Shown in pieces: positions 16,470 through 24,365 of a DNA stretch of 64,000 nt. The notes beneath the pieces were generated by a model. The model saw only the letters and a list, made by a program, of their open reading frames with translations. It was not told the origin of the DNA and did not search any database. The stretch comes from DAOULT01 sp964646625 (GTDB lineage Bacteria; Chloroflexota; Anaerolineae; CAZYHC01). Every line of letters begins with the position of its first letter. Positions within the stretch are counted from its first letter, which is position 1. The stretch spans positions 1 through 64,000 of the forward strand of contig CAZYHC010000010.1 of assembly GCA_964646625.1 (NCBI GenBank), in the 5' to 3' direction. A program made the position numbers and the translations under genes.

Positions 16470-16520
16470 CTTTCGGTCTCCTTTCTCCTTGTCTCCTGGC
16501 CGAATGCAAAACAACAAACA

Positions 16521-16540
16521 CCCAAGACAACCATCTTGGG
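16521..16540. promoter_or_regulatory. Hairpin in the etfBA leader
   Basis: CCCAAGA pairs with TCTTGGG over a six-base loop. On the minus strand it is followed by TGTTTGTTGTTTT, so it could be a weak attenuator between the promoter and etfB. Confidence 0.45.
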
Positions 16541-16562
16541 CACGATTCTCTCCTGGCGATTT

Positions 16563-16591
16563 ATTATACCATCATACAACCCTATGTGCAA
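16563..16591 (-). promoter_or_regulatory. Sigma-70-type promoter for etfBA
   Basis: Minus strand TTGCAC (16591-16586), 17-bp spacer, TATAAT (16568-16563). Confidence 0.75.
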
Positions 16592-16609
16592 CACTCGCGA
16601 GGAGATCAC

Positions 16610-16642
16610 AGGTGCCTGGCACTTTGGAAGTGCCAGGCACCT
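16610..16642. repeat. 33-bp perfect palindromic repeat, copy 3
   Basis: Identical to copy 2. It lies between the end of the first FG-GAP gene and the etf promoter, at the place where the other FG-GAP genes have a GC-rich terminator, and may replace that terminator. Confidence 0.95.
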
Positions 16643-16684
16643 GATGCGCCGTCCGTGTCTCCCGCGAGCCGAAGGCCACAATTT

Positions 16685-18400
16685 TCAGGGCGAAATGACG
16701 TTGTTATGCATGATGATGGGCAGGTTGAGCCAGTATTTGTCGGCGTAGCTGTAGATGACGTACACCTCGCCAGCATCAGTGCGGCCGCCGGGGTCGGCAA
16801 ACAAGGCCCCGACCACGATTTCCCCACCTTTGTCGTTGTTCAGATCTACCACGCCTACGCTCACGCCAGCCCCATCGAAGTCGTCCACGCCATAAATGGT
16901 GCTCACCACCACGCTGCCGGGGGTGCTGAGCGGGACCGTGCCGGTGATGTCGGCGCCGCCGTAGACCACGTAGGCCTCGCCCGCATTGAGACGATTGCCG
17001 GGGTCGGCCCACGTAGCGCCGATGACCAAGTCGTCGAAGTGGTCGTTGTTGGCGTCCCGGCAGACCACAGATATTCCGGCCCCGTCAATGTCATCCACAC
17101 CCTCAATGACGGCCAGGTTGGAGGCGGTGCTGATCTGATGCGTGCCCACGAGCCGACCCTGGCCGTAGAGCACGTAGACCTCGCCCGCCCAGTTACGAGT
17201 GCCGGGAGTGGCCCAGGCCGCGCCGATGACCAGGTCGTGGCGGCCATCCCCATCCATGTCCCCCTCGCCCACAGACGTGCCGGCCCGGTCGCCGGTGAGA
17301 GGTCCGGGGCCATCGGGGTCGCCATCTATACCCTCCAGGATGGCTACGTTGGCGGCGGTGCTGATCTGGAGCGTGCCCGACAGACGATTCTGGCCGTAGA
17401 CCACGTAGACCTCGCCTGCATTGACTCGCCCGCCGGGACTGGCTAAGGGAGCGCCGATGAGCACGTCGTCGTAGCCGTCCCCATCCACGTCCCCGCTGCG
17501 CACAGGCGCTCCGGCAAAGTCAAGGTCATCCACGCCTTCCAGGATGAGCACGTCGGTGGCGGCCGTGGTGCTGATCTCGTGCCTGCCCGTAAGACGATTG
17601 CGGCCATAGACCACGTAGGCCTCGCCCGCAAAGAAACGACTGCCGGGACTGGCCGAGGGAGCGCCGATGATCACGTCGTCGTAGCCGTCCCCGTCCACGT
17701 CCCCGCTGGCCAGGTCCACGCCGGCCAAATCAAGGTCATCCACGCCCTCCAGGATGGCTACGTCGGTAGCCGTGCTGAGCATCACCGTGCCCGACAGGCT
17801 GCTCGAACCGTAGAGCACGTAGACCTCGCCCGCAAGGACACGATTGCCGGGAGAGGCCCAGGGAGCGCTGATGATCACGTCGTCGTAGCTGTCCCCGTCC
17901 ACGTCCCCGCTGGTCAGGATCATGCCGGCCTCGTCGTAATCATCAATGCCCTCGACGATCACGTCGGCCGAGTCGCTGACCACGATGGGGGTGGGCAAAG
18001 TGACGCCCCGCCCAAAGACGATGTACACCTCGCCCGCACCCAAACGCCCGCCGGGGTTCGCTCCGTGGGCTCCCAGGATCAGGTCCTCGAAGCCGTCGCC
18101 GTTCACGTCCCCGCCAGCTATGGCGCTGAGCTCGTCGGCATTCCTATCCGGGGGGCCCGGCCCCCCATCAGTATCGGGGTCGGCCCCCTCCAGCACGACC
18201 ACGCCCGGCGCAGTGCTGATCTCCACCGTGGTGGGCAGGGTAGCCGGCTGCACCCCCTGCGGCAACTCGTACCGCTTCAGGGGCAGGTTCAACCCTTCCT
18301 CCCCGGCGCTGACCGTGACCGCCACCACCAGCCAGGCCAAAGCCACCGTCAGAACCACCCCGGCCAGAAGAGCCAGCTTCCTCTTGCTGTTTTCTGCCAT
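16685..18400 (-). CDS. Secreted FG-GAP seven-bladed beta-propeller protein, paralogue 1
   Basis: Secreted or membrane-anchored protein of about 571 aa. KRKLALLAGVVLTVALAWLV is an uncleaved or cleaved N-terminal membrane segment; a short conserved linker (LPLKRYELPQGVQP) leads into seven FG-GAP repeats. Each repeat has a calcium-loop DxDGDGxxD and a following IGAPxAxPGxRxxAGEVYVxYG, as in integrin-alpha propellers. The loops of blades 6 and 7 read DANNDHFDD and DLNNDKGGE. The protein ends LPIIMHNNVISP. The real start is the ATG at 18400 with AAAGGAGG in front; the frame continues to 18427 but that part contains the binding site. An insert GDPDGPGPLTGDRAG precedes blade 5. It is the last member of a five-gene tandem array and lacks the GC-rich terminator seen after the others. 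Confidence 0.9.
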   Translation of the reverse strand: MAENSKRKLALLAGVVLTVALAWLVVAVTVSAGEEGLNLPLKRYELPQGVQPATLPTTVEISTAPGVVVLEGADPDTDGGPGPPDRNADELSAIAGGDVNGDGFEDLILGAHGANPGGRLGAGEVYIVFGRGVTLPTPIVVSDSADVIVEGIDDYDEAGMILTSGDVDGDSYDDVIISAPWASPGNRVLAGEVYVLYGSSSLSGTVMLSTATDVAILEGVDDLDLAGVDLASGDVDGDGYDDVIIGAPSASPGSRFFAGEAYVVYGRNRLTGRHEISTTAATDVLILEGVDDLDFAGAPVRSGDVDGDGYDDVLIGAPLASPGGRVNAGEVYVVYGQNRLSGTLQISTAANVAILEGIDGDPDGPGPLTGDRAGTSVGEGDMDGDGRHDLVIGAAWATPGTRNWAGEVYVLYGQGRLVGTHQISTASNLAVIEGVDDIDGAGISVVCRDANNDHFDDLVIGATWADPGNRLNAGEAYVVYGGADITGTVPLSTPGSVVVSTIYGVDDFDGAGVSVGVVDLNNDKGGEIVVGALFADPGGRTDAGEVYVIYSYADKYWLNLPIIMHNNVISP

Positions 18401-18431
18401 TTTTTCCTCCTTTGTACTTTGAAACATCTGA

Positions 18432-18458
18432 TCAAGCCCGATTAGCCCATCTTGTCAT
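18432..18458 (-). CDS. Leader peptide MTRWANRA, upstream of FG-GAP gene 1
   Basis: Eight codons and TGA, preceded by AAAGGAGGGGAGTGT. It ends four bases before a second ATG and about 30 bases before the FG-GAP start. Versions of this peptide occur before four of the five paralogues (18432, 20330, 22235, 26078), always with the strong ribosome binding site, which argues that it is translated. Confidence 0.55.
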   Translation of the reverse strand: MTRWANRA

Positions 18459-18483
18459 ACACTCCCCTCCTTTCTAACAAAGA

Positions 18484-18519
18484 AGCACCGTCAACCTGAT
18501 CAGTTCGTTCGACGATGCT
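18484..18519 (-). promoter_or_regulatory. Leader hairpin / inverted repeat, copy 1
   Basis: Read on the minus strand, AGCATCGTC pairs with GACGGTGCT (one G-U), followed by TCTTTG. It lies between promoter and leader peptide and may be an operator or an attenuator. Confidence 0.6.
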
Positions 18520-18544
18520 TTAGCGATCTGCCTGCCGTTACTTA

Positions 18545-18573
18545 ATTATAACACGCGCCAGGCAGAATGTAAA
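18545..18573 (-). promoter_or_regulatory. Promoter of FG-GAP gene 1
   Basis: TTTACA (18573-18568), 17-bp spacer, TATAAT (18550-18545). The -35 box coincides with the foot of the upstream gene's terminator. Confidence 0.75.
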
Positions 18574-18603
18574 GCCCCCGGCGAGCCGAAACCGCCGGGG
18601 GCT
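18573..18603 (-). terminator. GC-rich terminator after FG-GAP gene 2
   Basis: AGCCCCCGGCG pairs with CGCCGGGGGCT, 11 bp, followed on the minus strand by TTTACATTC. The minus-strand T tract doubles as the -35 box of the next promoter. Confidence 0.8.
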
Positions 18604-18627
18604 TTTGTGCATCAGGTATTGGCTTTT

Positions 18628-20298
18628 TCAGGGTGAAATGACGTTGTTATGCATGATGATGGGCAGGTTGAGCCAGTACTTGTCGGCGTAGCTGTAGATG
18701 ACGTACACCTCGCCAGCGTCGGTGCGGCCACCGGGGTCGGCAAACCAGGCCCCGACCACGATTTCCCCGCCCTGGTCGTTGTTCAGGTCTATCACGTTTG
18801 CTCTTATGCCGGCCTGGTCGCCGTCGTCCACGCCCTGGATGGTGCTCACCACGATGCTGCCGGGGGTGCTGATCTGGATCGTCCCGCTGAGGTCGGCGCG
18901 GCCGTAGACCACGTAGACCTCGCCCGCATTGAGACGATTGCCGGGATCGGCCCAGGGAGCGCCGATGACCAGGTCAGCGAAGTGGTCGTTGTTGGCGTCC
19001 CGGCAGACCCTAACTGCGGCCCAGTCATTGTCATCCACGCCCTCAATGATAGCCACGTTGGCGGCGGTGCTGATCTGGATCGTGCCCGACAGCCGAGGCC
19101 CCTGACCGAAGAGCACGTAGGTCTCGCCCGCATCGACACGCCCGCCGGGGTCGGCAGATAAGGCCCCGATGACCAGGTCTTGGTGACCATCCCCGTTTAC
19201 GTCGCCGCCAGCCAGGCCCGAGCCGGCCTGATCTCCGTCATCCACGCCCTCCAGGACAGCGATGCCAGCCATGGTACTGATCTGGTGCGTGCCCGTAAGA
19301 CGATTCTGGCCGTAGAGCACGTAGGCCTCGCCCGCATTGTTACGCCCGTCAGGGTCGGCCGACTGCACGCCGATAGCCAGATCGTCGTAGCCGTCCCGGT
19401 CGAGGTCCCCGCTGCGCACAAGTCTGCCGGCGAAGTCAAAGTCATCCACCCCTTCCAGGATAAGCACGTCGGTGGTGGTGCTGATCTCGTGCCTGCCCGT
19501 AAGCCGGTTGCGGCCGTAGATCACGTAGGCCTCGCCCGCAAAGGCACGACCGTTGGGATCGGCACCGGGGACACCGATAATCACGTCGTCGTAGCCGTCC
19601 CCATCTACGTCCCCGCTGACCAGGCTCAGGCCGGCCTGATCAAAGTCGTCCACGCCCTCCAGGATGGCTACCTCGGCAGCCGTGCTGACCACCACCGTGC
19701 CCGAAAGATCGCTCGAACCGTAGACCACGTAGACCTCGCCCGCATTCCAACGTCCGCCGGGGTCGGCCAGGTCAGCGCCGATGAGCACGTCATCGTAGCC
19801 GTCCCTGTCGAAGTCCCCGCTGGCCAGGCCTATGCCGGCGAAGTCGTGATCATCAATGCCCTCGACGATCACGTCGGCCGAGTCGCTGACCACGATGGGG
19901 GTGGGCAAGGTGACGCCCCGTCCAAAGATGACGTAGACTTCACCTGCATTCCAACGCCCGCCAGGGTTGGCGCCCTCGGCCCCCAGGATCAGGTCCTGGA
20001 AGCCGTCGCCGTTCACGTCCCCGCCAGCTATGGCCCGGAGCAGGTCGGGATTCCCGTCTGCGCCGCCCATATCGGGGTCGGCGCCCTCCAGGACGACCAC
20101 GCCCGGCGCGGTGCTGATCTCCACCGTGGTGGGCAGCGTGGCGGGCTGCACCTCCTGCGGCAACTCGTACCGCTTCAGGGGCAGGCTCAACCCTTCCTCC
20201 CCGGCCCTGACCGTGACCGCCACCACCAGCCAGGCCAAAGCCACCGTCAGAACCACCCCGGCCAGAAGAGCCAGCTTCCTCTTGCTGTTTTCTGCCAT
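18628..20298 (-). CDS. Secreted FG-GAP seven-bladed beta-propeller protein, paralogue 2
   Basis: About 556 aa and the same architecture as paralogue 1: membrane segment KRKLALLAGVVLTVALAWLV, linker LPLKRYELPQEVQP, seven FG-GAP repeats each with a DxDxDGxxD calcium loop, and the tail LPIIMHNNVISP. The sixth blade carries DANNDHFADL and the seventh DLNNDQGGEI. The blades are joined by the repeated phrase ILEGVDDxDxAG. The start at 20298 has AAAGGAGG upstream. Extracytoplasmic propellers of this kind usually bind proteins or glycans or help adhesion; nothing here fixes the ligand. It has its own promoter, leader and terminator, so each paralogue is a separate transcription unit. Confidence 0.9.
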   Translation of the reverse strand: MAENSKRKLALLAGVVLTVALAWLVVAVTVRAGEEGLSLPLKRYELPQEVQPATLPTTVEISTAPGVVVLEGADPDMGGADGNPDLLRAIAGGDVNGDGFQDLILGAEGANPGGRWNAGEVYVIFGRGVTLPTPIVVSDSADVIVEGIDDHDFAGIGLASGDFDRDGYDDVLIGADLADPGGRWNAGEVYVVYGSSDLSGTVVVSTAAEVAILEGVDDFDQAGLSLVSGDVDGDGYDDVIIGVPGADPNGRAFAGEAYVIYGRNRLTGRHEISTTTDVLILEGVDDFDFAGRLVRSGDLDRDGYDDLAIGVQSADPDGRNNAGEAYVLYGQNRLTGTHQISTMAGIAVLEGVDDGDQAGSGLAGGDVNGDGHQDLVIGALSADPGGRVDAGETYVLFGQGPRLSGTIQISTAANVAIIEGVDDNDWAAVRVCRDANNDHFADLVIGAPWADPGNRLNAGEVYVVYGRADLSGTIQISTPGSIVVSTIQGVDDGDQAGIRANVIDLNNDQGGEIVVGAWFADPGGRTDAGEVYVIYSYADKYWLNLPIIMHNNVISP

Positions 20299-20329
20299 TT
20301 TTTCCTCCTTTGTACTTTGAAACATCTGA

Positions 20330-20356
20330 TCAAGCCCAATTAGCCCATCTTGTCAT
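20330..20356 (-). CDS. Leader peptide MTRWANWA, upstream of FG-GAP gene 2
   Basis: Eight codons preceded by AGAAGGAGGTGGGTGT. It differs from copy 1 by one residue (Arg7 to Trp). Confidence 0.55.
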   Translation of the reverse strand: MTRWANWA

Positions 20357-20382
20357 ACACCCACCTCCTTCTGAGCAAAAAA

Positions 20383-20416
20383 AGCACCGCCAATCTGTGG
20401 TCAGTTCGACGATGCT
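20383..20416 (-). promoter_or_regulatory. Leader hairpin with T7 tract, copy 2
   Basis: AGCATCGTC and GGCGGTGCT pair with two G-U pairs and are followed on the minus strand by seven T residues (20383-20377), making this copy look most like an intrinsic attenuator. Confidence 0.6.
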
Positions 20417-20440
20417 TCAACGGCCCGCCCGTGTTTCTCT

Positions 20441-20469
20441 ATTGTAACATGAGTCAGGCAGAATGTAAA
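20441..20469 (-). promoter_or_regulatory. Promoter of FG-GAP gene 2
   Basis: TTTACA (20469-20464), 17-bp spacer, TACAAT (20446-20441). Confidence 0.7.
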
Positions 20470-20500
20470 GCCCCCGGCGGGCCGAAGCCGCCGGGGGCCT
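20469..20500 (-). terminator. GC-rich terminator after FG-GAP gene 3
   Basis: GCCCCCGGCG pairs with CGCCGGGGGC over 10 bp, followed on the minus strand by TTTACATTC. Confidence 0.8.
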
Positions 20501-20523
20501 TTGTCCTTCAGGTATTGGCTTTC

Positions 20524-22203
20524 TCAGGGCGAAATGACGTTGTTATGCATGATGATGGGCAGGTTGGACCAGTATTTGTCGGCGTAGCTGTAGATGACGT
20601 ACACCTCGCCAGCGTCGGCGCGGCCCCCGGGGGCGGCAAACTCGGCTCCGACCACGATTTCCCCGCCCTGGTCGCCGTTCAGGTCTAGCACGCCTGCGCT
20701 CGAGCCGGCCTGATCAAAGTCGTCCACCCCCTGGATGGTGCTCACCACGATGCTGCCAGGGGTGCTGATCTGGATCGTCCCGCTGAGGTCGGCGCGGCCG
20801 TAGACCACGTAGACCTCGCCCGCATTGAGACGATTGCCGGGATCGGCCCAGGGAGCGCCGATGACCAGGTCAGCGAAGTGGTCGTTGTTGGCGTCCCGGC
20901 AGAATACAGCCCTTCCGGCCCCGTCAAAGCCATCCACACCCTCCAGGATGGCCACGTTGGCGGCGGTGCTGATCTGGACCGTGCCCGACAGACGAGGACC
21001 CTGGCCGAAGAGCACGTAGATCTCGCCCGCACCGACACGCCCGCCGGGGGCGGCTCCCCAGGCTCCCATGACCAGGTCGTGGTGGCCATCCCCGTTTACG
21101 TCCCCGCCGGCCAGGCTCGAGCCGGCCGCATCAAAGTCATCCACGCCTTCCAGGATAAGCGCGTCGGTCGCGGGCGCGGTGCTGATCTGGAGCGTGCCCG
21201 TAATCCGATTCTGGCCGTAGAGCACGTAGACCTCGCCTGCATCGACACGCCCGCCAGGATCGGCAAGCTGCGCGCCGATACCCAGGTCGTCGTAGCCGTC
21301 CCGGTCCAGGTCCCCGCCGCGCACCAGCAATCCGGCAATGTCCCCATCATCCACGCCCTCCAGGATGAGCACGTCGGTGGTGGTGCTGATCTCGTGCCTG
21401 CCCGTAATCCGATTGCGGCCGTAGACCACGTAGACCTCGCCCGCATCGACACGCCCGCCGGGGGAGGCCCAGGGAGCGCCGATGAGCACGTCGTCGTAGC
21501 CATCCCGGTCCACGTCCCCACTGGTCAGGCCCACGCCAGCCTGGTCAAAGTCATCCACACCCTCCAGGATAGCCACCTCGGTAGCCGTGCTGACCACCAC
21601 CGTGCCCGCCAGACCGCTCGAACCGTAGACCACGTAGACCTCGCCTGCATTCCAACGTCCGCCGGGGTCGGCCAGGTCAGCGCCGATGAGCACGTCGTCG
21701 TAGCCGTCCCCGTCGAAGTCCCCGCTGGCTAAACCTATGCCGGCCCTGTCCCGATCATCAACGCCCTCAATGATCACGTCGGCCGAATCGCTGACCACGA
21801 TGGGCGTGGGCAAAGTGACGCCCCGCCCAAAGACGACGTACACCTCCCCCGCATCCCACCGCCCGCCGGGGTTCGCTCCTTCGGCTCCCAGGATCAGGTC
21901 CTGGAAGCCATCGCCGTTCACGTCCCCGCCCGCTACGGCCCGCAGCCGGTCGGGAAACCAATCTGGAAGGCCCGCCCAGGGGTCGGCCCCTTCCAGGACG
22001 ACCACGCCCGGCGCGGTGCTGATCTCCACCGTGGTAGGCAGAGTGGCGGGCTGCACCCCCTGCGGCAACTCGTACCGCTTCAGGGGCAGGTTCAACCCTT
22101 CCTCCCCGGCGCTGACCGTGACCGCCACCACCAGCCAGGCCAAAGCCACCGTCAGAACCACCCCGGCCAGAAGAGCCAGCTTCCTCTTGCTGTTTTCTGC
22201 CAT
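20524..22203 (-). CDS. Secreted FG-GAP seven-bladed beta-propeller protein, paralogue 3
   Basis: About 559 aa; N-terminal membrane segment and linker (LPLKRYELPQGVQP) as in paralogue 1, seven FG-GAP repeats, C-terminal LPIIMHNNVISP preceded by KYWSN. A start is set at 22203 by AAAGGAGG and by alignment of MAENSKRK with the other copies. Its upstream control region, from the ribosome binding site to the -10 box, is the same as that of paralogue 1, pointing to a recent duplication or gene conversion between non-adjacent copies. The codon pattern of the blades is highly repetitive and GC-rich, which creates long open but meaningless frames on the other strand. Ligand and role are unknown. Confidence 0.9.
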   Translation of the reverse strand: MAENSKRKLALLAGVVLTVALAWLVVAVTVSAGEEGLNLPLKRYELPQGVQPATLPTTVEISTAPGVVVLEGADPWAGLPDWFPDRLRAVAGGDVNGDGFQDLILGAEGANPGGRWDAGEVYVVFGRGVTLPTPIVVSDSADVIIEGVDDRDRAGIGLASGDFDGDGYDDVLIGADLADPGGRWNAGEVYVVYGSSGLAGTVVVSTATEVAILEGVDDFDQAGVGLTSGDVDRDGYDDVLIGAPWASPGGRVDAGEVYVVYGRNRITGRHEISTTTDVLILEGVDDGDIAGLLVRGGDLDRDGYDDLGIGAQLADPGGRVDAGEVYVLYGQNRITGTLQISTAPATDALILEGVDDFDAAGSSLAGGDVNGDGHHDLVMGAWGAAPGGRVGAGEIYVLFGQGPRLSGTVQISTAANVAILEGVDGFDGAGRAVFCRDANNDHFADLVIGAPWADPGNRLNAGEVYVVYGRADLSGTIQISTPGSIVVSTIQGVDDFDQAGSSAGVLDLNGDQGGEIVVGAEFAAPGGRADAGEVYVIYSYADKYWSNLPIIMHNNVISP

Positions 22204-22234
22204 TTTTTCCTCCTTTGTACTTTGAAACATCTGA

Positions 22235-22261
22235 TCAAGCCCGATTAGCCCATCTTGTCAT
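22235..22261 (-). CDS. Leader peptide MTRWANRA, upstream of FG-GAP gene 3
   Basis: Identical to the peptide before gene 1, with AAAGGAGGGGAGTGT in front. Confidence 0.55.
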   Translation of the reverse strand: MTRWANRA

Positions 22262-22286
22262 ACACTCCCCTCCTTTCTAACAAAGA

Positions 22287-22322
22287 AGCACCGTCAACCT
22301 GATCAGTTCGTTCGACGATGCT
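22287..22322 (-). promoter_or_regulatory. Leader hairpin / inverted repeat, copy 3
   Basis: Same sequence as copy 1: AGCATCGTC and GACGGTGCT arms. Confidence 0.6.
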
Positions 22323-22347
22323 TTAGCGATCTGCCTGCCGTTACTTA

Positions 22348-22376
22348 ATTATAACACGCGCCAGGCGAAATGTAAA
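22348..22376 (-). promoter_or_regulatory. Promoter of FG-GAP gene 3
   Basis: TTTACA (22376-22371), 17-bp spacer, TATAAT (22353-22348). Confidence 0.75.
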
Positions 22377-22406
22377 GCCCCCGGCAGGCCGAAGCCGCCG
22401 GGGGCT
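22376..22406 (-). terminator. GC-rich terminator after FG-GAP gene 4
   Basis: GCCCCCGGC pairs with GCCGGGGGC over 9 bp, followed on the minus strand by TTTACATTTC. Confidence 0.8.
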
Positions 22407-22431
22407 TTTGTGCATCCAGGTATTGGCTTTC

Positions 22432-24132
22432 TCAGGGTGAAATGACGTTGTTATGCATGATGATGGGCAGGTTGAGCCAGTATTTGTCGGCGTAGCTGTA
22501 GATGACGTACACTTCGCCGGCATCGGTGCGACCGCCGGGGTCGGCAAAAAAGGCCCCGACCACGATTTCCCCGCCCTGGTCGCCGTTCAGGTCTAGCACG
22601 CCTGCGCTCGAGCCGGCCTGATCAAAGTCGTCCACCCCCTGGATGGTGCTCACCACGATGCTGCCGGGAGTGCTGATCTGGACCGTCCCGCTGAGGTCGG
22701 CGCCGCCGTAGACCACGTAGACCTCACCCGCATCGAAACGCCCGCCGGGGTCGGCCATGCGAGCGCCGATGACGATGTCGGCGAAGCGGTCATTGTTGGC
22801 GTCCCGGCAGACCCTAACCGAGGCCCAGTCATTGTCATCCACACCCTCCAGGATGGCAAGGTTGGCGACGGTGCTGATCTGGATCGTGCCCGACAGCCGA
22901 GGCCCCTGCCCGAAGAGCACGTAGGCCTCGCCCGCATCGACACGCCCGCCGGGGTCGGCCATCCAGGCCCCGATGACCAGGTCTTGGTGGCCATCCCCGT
23001 TTACGTCGCCGCCAGCCAGGCCCGTGCCGGCCCGATCAAGGTCATCCACCCCTTCCAGGGTAGCGATGTCGGTCATGGTGCTGATCTGGATCGTGCCCGA
23101 AAGACGATGACTCTGGCCGTAGACCACGTAGACCTCGCCCGCAAAGACACGCCCGCCGGGATCGGCAAGCTGCGCGCCGATAGCCAGGTCGTCGTAGCCG
23201 TCCCGATCCAGGTCCCCGCTGCGCACCGGCACTCCGGCAATGTCCCCATCATCCACACCTTCCAGGATGAGCACGTCGGTGGTGGTGCTGATCTCGTGTC
23301 TGCCCGTAATCCGATTGCGGCCGTAGACCACGTAGGCCTCGCCCGCCTGGACACGCCCGTCGGGACTGGCCGCGGGAGCGCCGATAATCACGTCGTCGTA
23401 GCCGTCCCCATCCACGTCCCCGCTGGCCACAGACCAGCCAGCCCGATCGAGGTCGTCCACGCCCTCCAGGATAGCCACCTCGGCAGCCGTGCTGACCACC
23501 ACCGTGCCCGAAAGGCCACTCGAACCGTAAACCACGTAGACCTCGCCCGCCTGGACACGCCCGCCGGGGGAGGCCAGGTAAGCGCCGACGAGCACGTCGT
23601 CGTAGCCGTCCTTATCCACGTCCCCGCTGGCCAGGCTTATGCCGGCCCGGTCGCCGGTGAGAGGCCCGCCCCCATCAGGGTCTCCATCAATGCCCTCGAT
23701 GATCACGTCGGCCGAGTCGCTGACCACGATGGGCGTGGGCAAGGTGACACCCCGCCCAAAGACGACGTACACCTCCCCCGCATCCCACCGCCCGCCGGGG
23801 TTGGCGCCCTCGGCGCCCAGGATCAGGTCCTCGAAGCCGTCGCCGTTCACGTCCCCGCCGGCTATGATCCGGAGCTGGTCGGGAATCCCATCTGCGGGGC
23901 CCATATCGGGATCGGCCCCTTCCAGGGTGACCACGCCCGGCGCAGTGCTGATCTCCACCGTGGTGGGCAGGGTAGCCGGCTGCACCCCCTGCGGCAACTC
24001 GTACCGCTTCAGGGGCAGGTTCAACCCTTCCTCCCCGGCCCTGACCGTGACCGCCACCACCAGCCAGGCCAAAGCCACCGTCAGAACCACCCCGGCCAGA
24101 AGAGCCAGTTTCCTCTTTCCACTTTCTCCCAT
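22432..24132 (-). CDS. Secreted FG-GAP seven-bladed beta-propeller protein, paralogue 4
   Basis: About 566 aa. The N-terminus diverges slightly (MGESGKRKLALLAG) and the ATG at 24132 follows GAAGGAGGG. Seven FG-GAP repeats and the tail LPIIMHNNVISP are kept. The insert GDPDGGGPLTGDRAG, found before blade 5 in paralogue 1, sits here before blade 2, so blades seem to have been exchanged between positions. Its leader region is the most divergent of the five: the position of the leader-peptide ATG reads ATA, so no MTRW peptide can be made, although promoter and hairpin are conserved. Role unknown, presumably cell-surface binding as for the other copies. Confidence 0.9.
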   Translation of the reverse strand: MGESGKRKLALLAGVVLTVALAWLVVAVTVRAGEEGLNLPLKRYELPQGVQPATLPTTVEISTAPGVVTLEGADPDMGPADGIPDQLRIIAGGDVNGDGFEDLILGAEGANPGGRWDAGEVYVVFGRGVTLPTPIVVSDSADVIIEGIDGDPDGGGPLTGDRAGISLASGDVDKDGYDDVLVGAYLASPGGRVQAGEVYVVYGSSGLSGTVVVSTAAEVAILEGVDDLDRAGWSVASGDVDGDGYDDVIIGAPAASPDGRVQAGEAYVVYGRNRITGRHEISTTTDVLILEGVDDGDIAGVPVRSGDLDRDGYDDLAIGAQLADPGGRVFAGEVYVVYGQSHRLSGTIQISTMTDIATLEGVDDLDRAGTGLAGGDVNGDGHQDLVIGAWMADPGGRVDAGEAYVLFGQGPRLSGTIQISTVANLAILEGVDDNDWASVRVCRDANNDRFADIVIGARMADPGGRFDAGEVYVVYGGADLSGTVQISTPGSIVVSTIQGVDDFDQAGSSAGVLDLNGDQGGEIVVGAFFADPGGRTDAGEVYVIYSYADKYWLNLPIIMHNNVISP

Positions 24133-24224
24133 TTTTTCCCTCCTTCAACGCTTTATGCCTTGAAATATCCGCTGGAGTCCAAACAGTCTGTTTTGTTATA
24201 CGCTCCCCTCCTTTCTGGCAAAGA

Positions 24225-24258
24225 AGCACCGCCAGTCTGGGGTTAGCTCGACGATGCT
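24225..24258 (-). promoter_or_regulatory. Leader hairpin / inverted repeat, copy 4
   Basis: AGCATCGTC and GGCGGTGCT arms, then TCTTTG. The downstream leader ORF has lost its ATG. Confidence 0.55.
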
Positions 24259-24282
24259 CTAGCGCCTGCCTGCTGTTACTTA

Positions 24283-24311
24283 ATTATAACACGCGCCGGA
24301 TAGAATGTAAA
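24283..24311 (-). promoter_or_regulatory. Promoter of FG-GAP gene 4
   Basis: TTTACA (24311-24306), 17-bp spacer, TATAAT (24288-24283). Confidence 0.75.
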
Positions 24312-24341
24312 GCCCCCGGCGGGCCGAAGCCGCCGGGGGCC
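24311..24341 (-). terminator. GC-rich terminator after FG-GAP gene 5
   Basis: GCCCCCGGCG pairs with CGCCGGGGGC over 10 bp, followed on the minus strand by TTTACATTC. Confidence 0.8.
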
Positions 24342-24365
24342 TTTGTGCATCAGGTATTGGCTTTC

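Noticed and set aside
18484..18519. Possible c-di-GMP or other known riboswitch in the FG-GAP leaders
   Set aside because: The leader has one simple hairpin and none of the conserved loops of the riboswitch classes I know.
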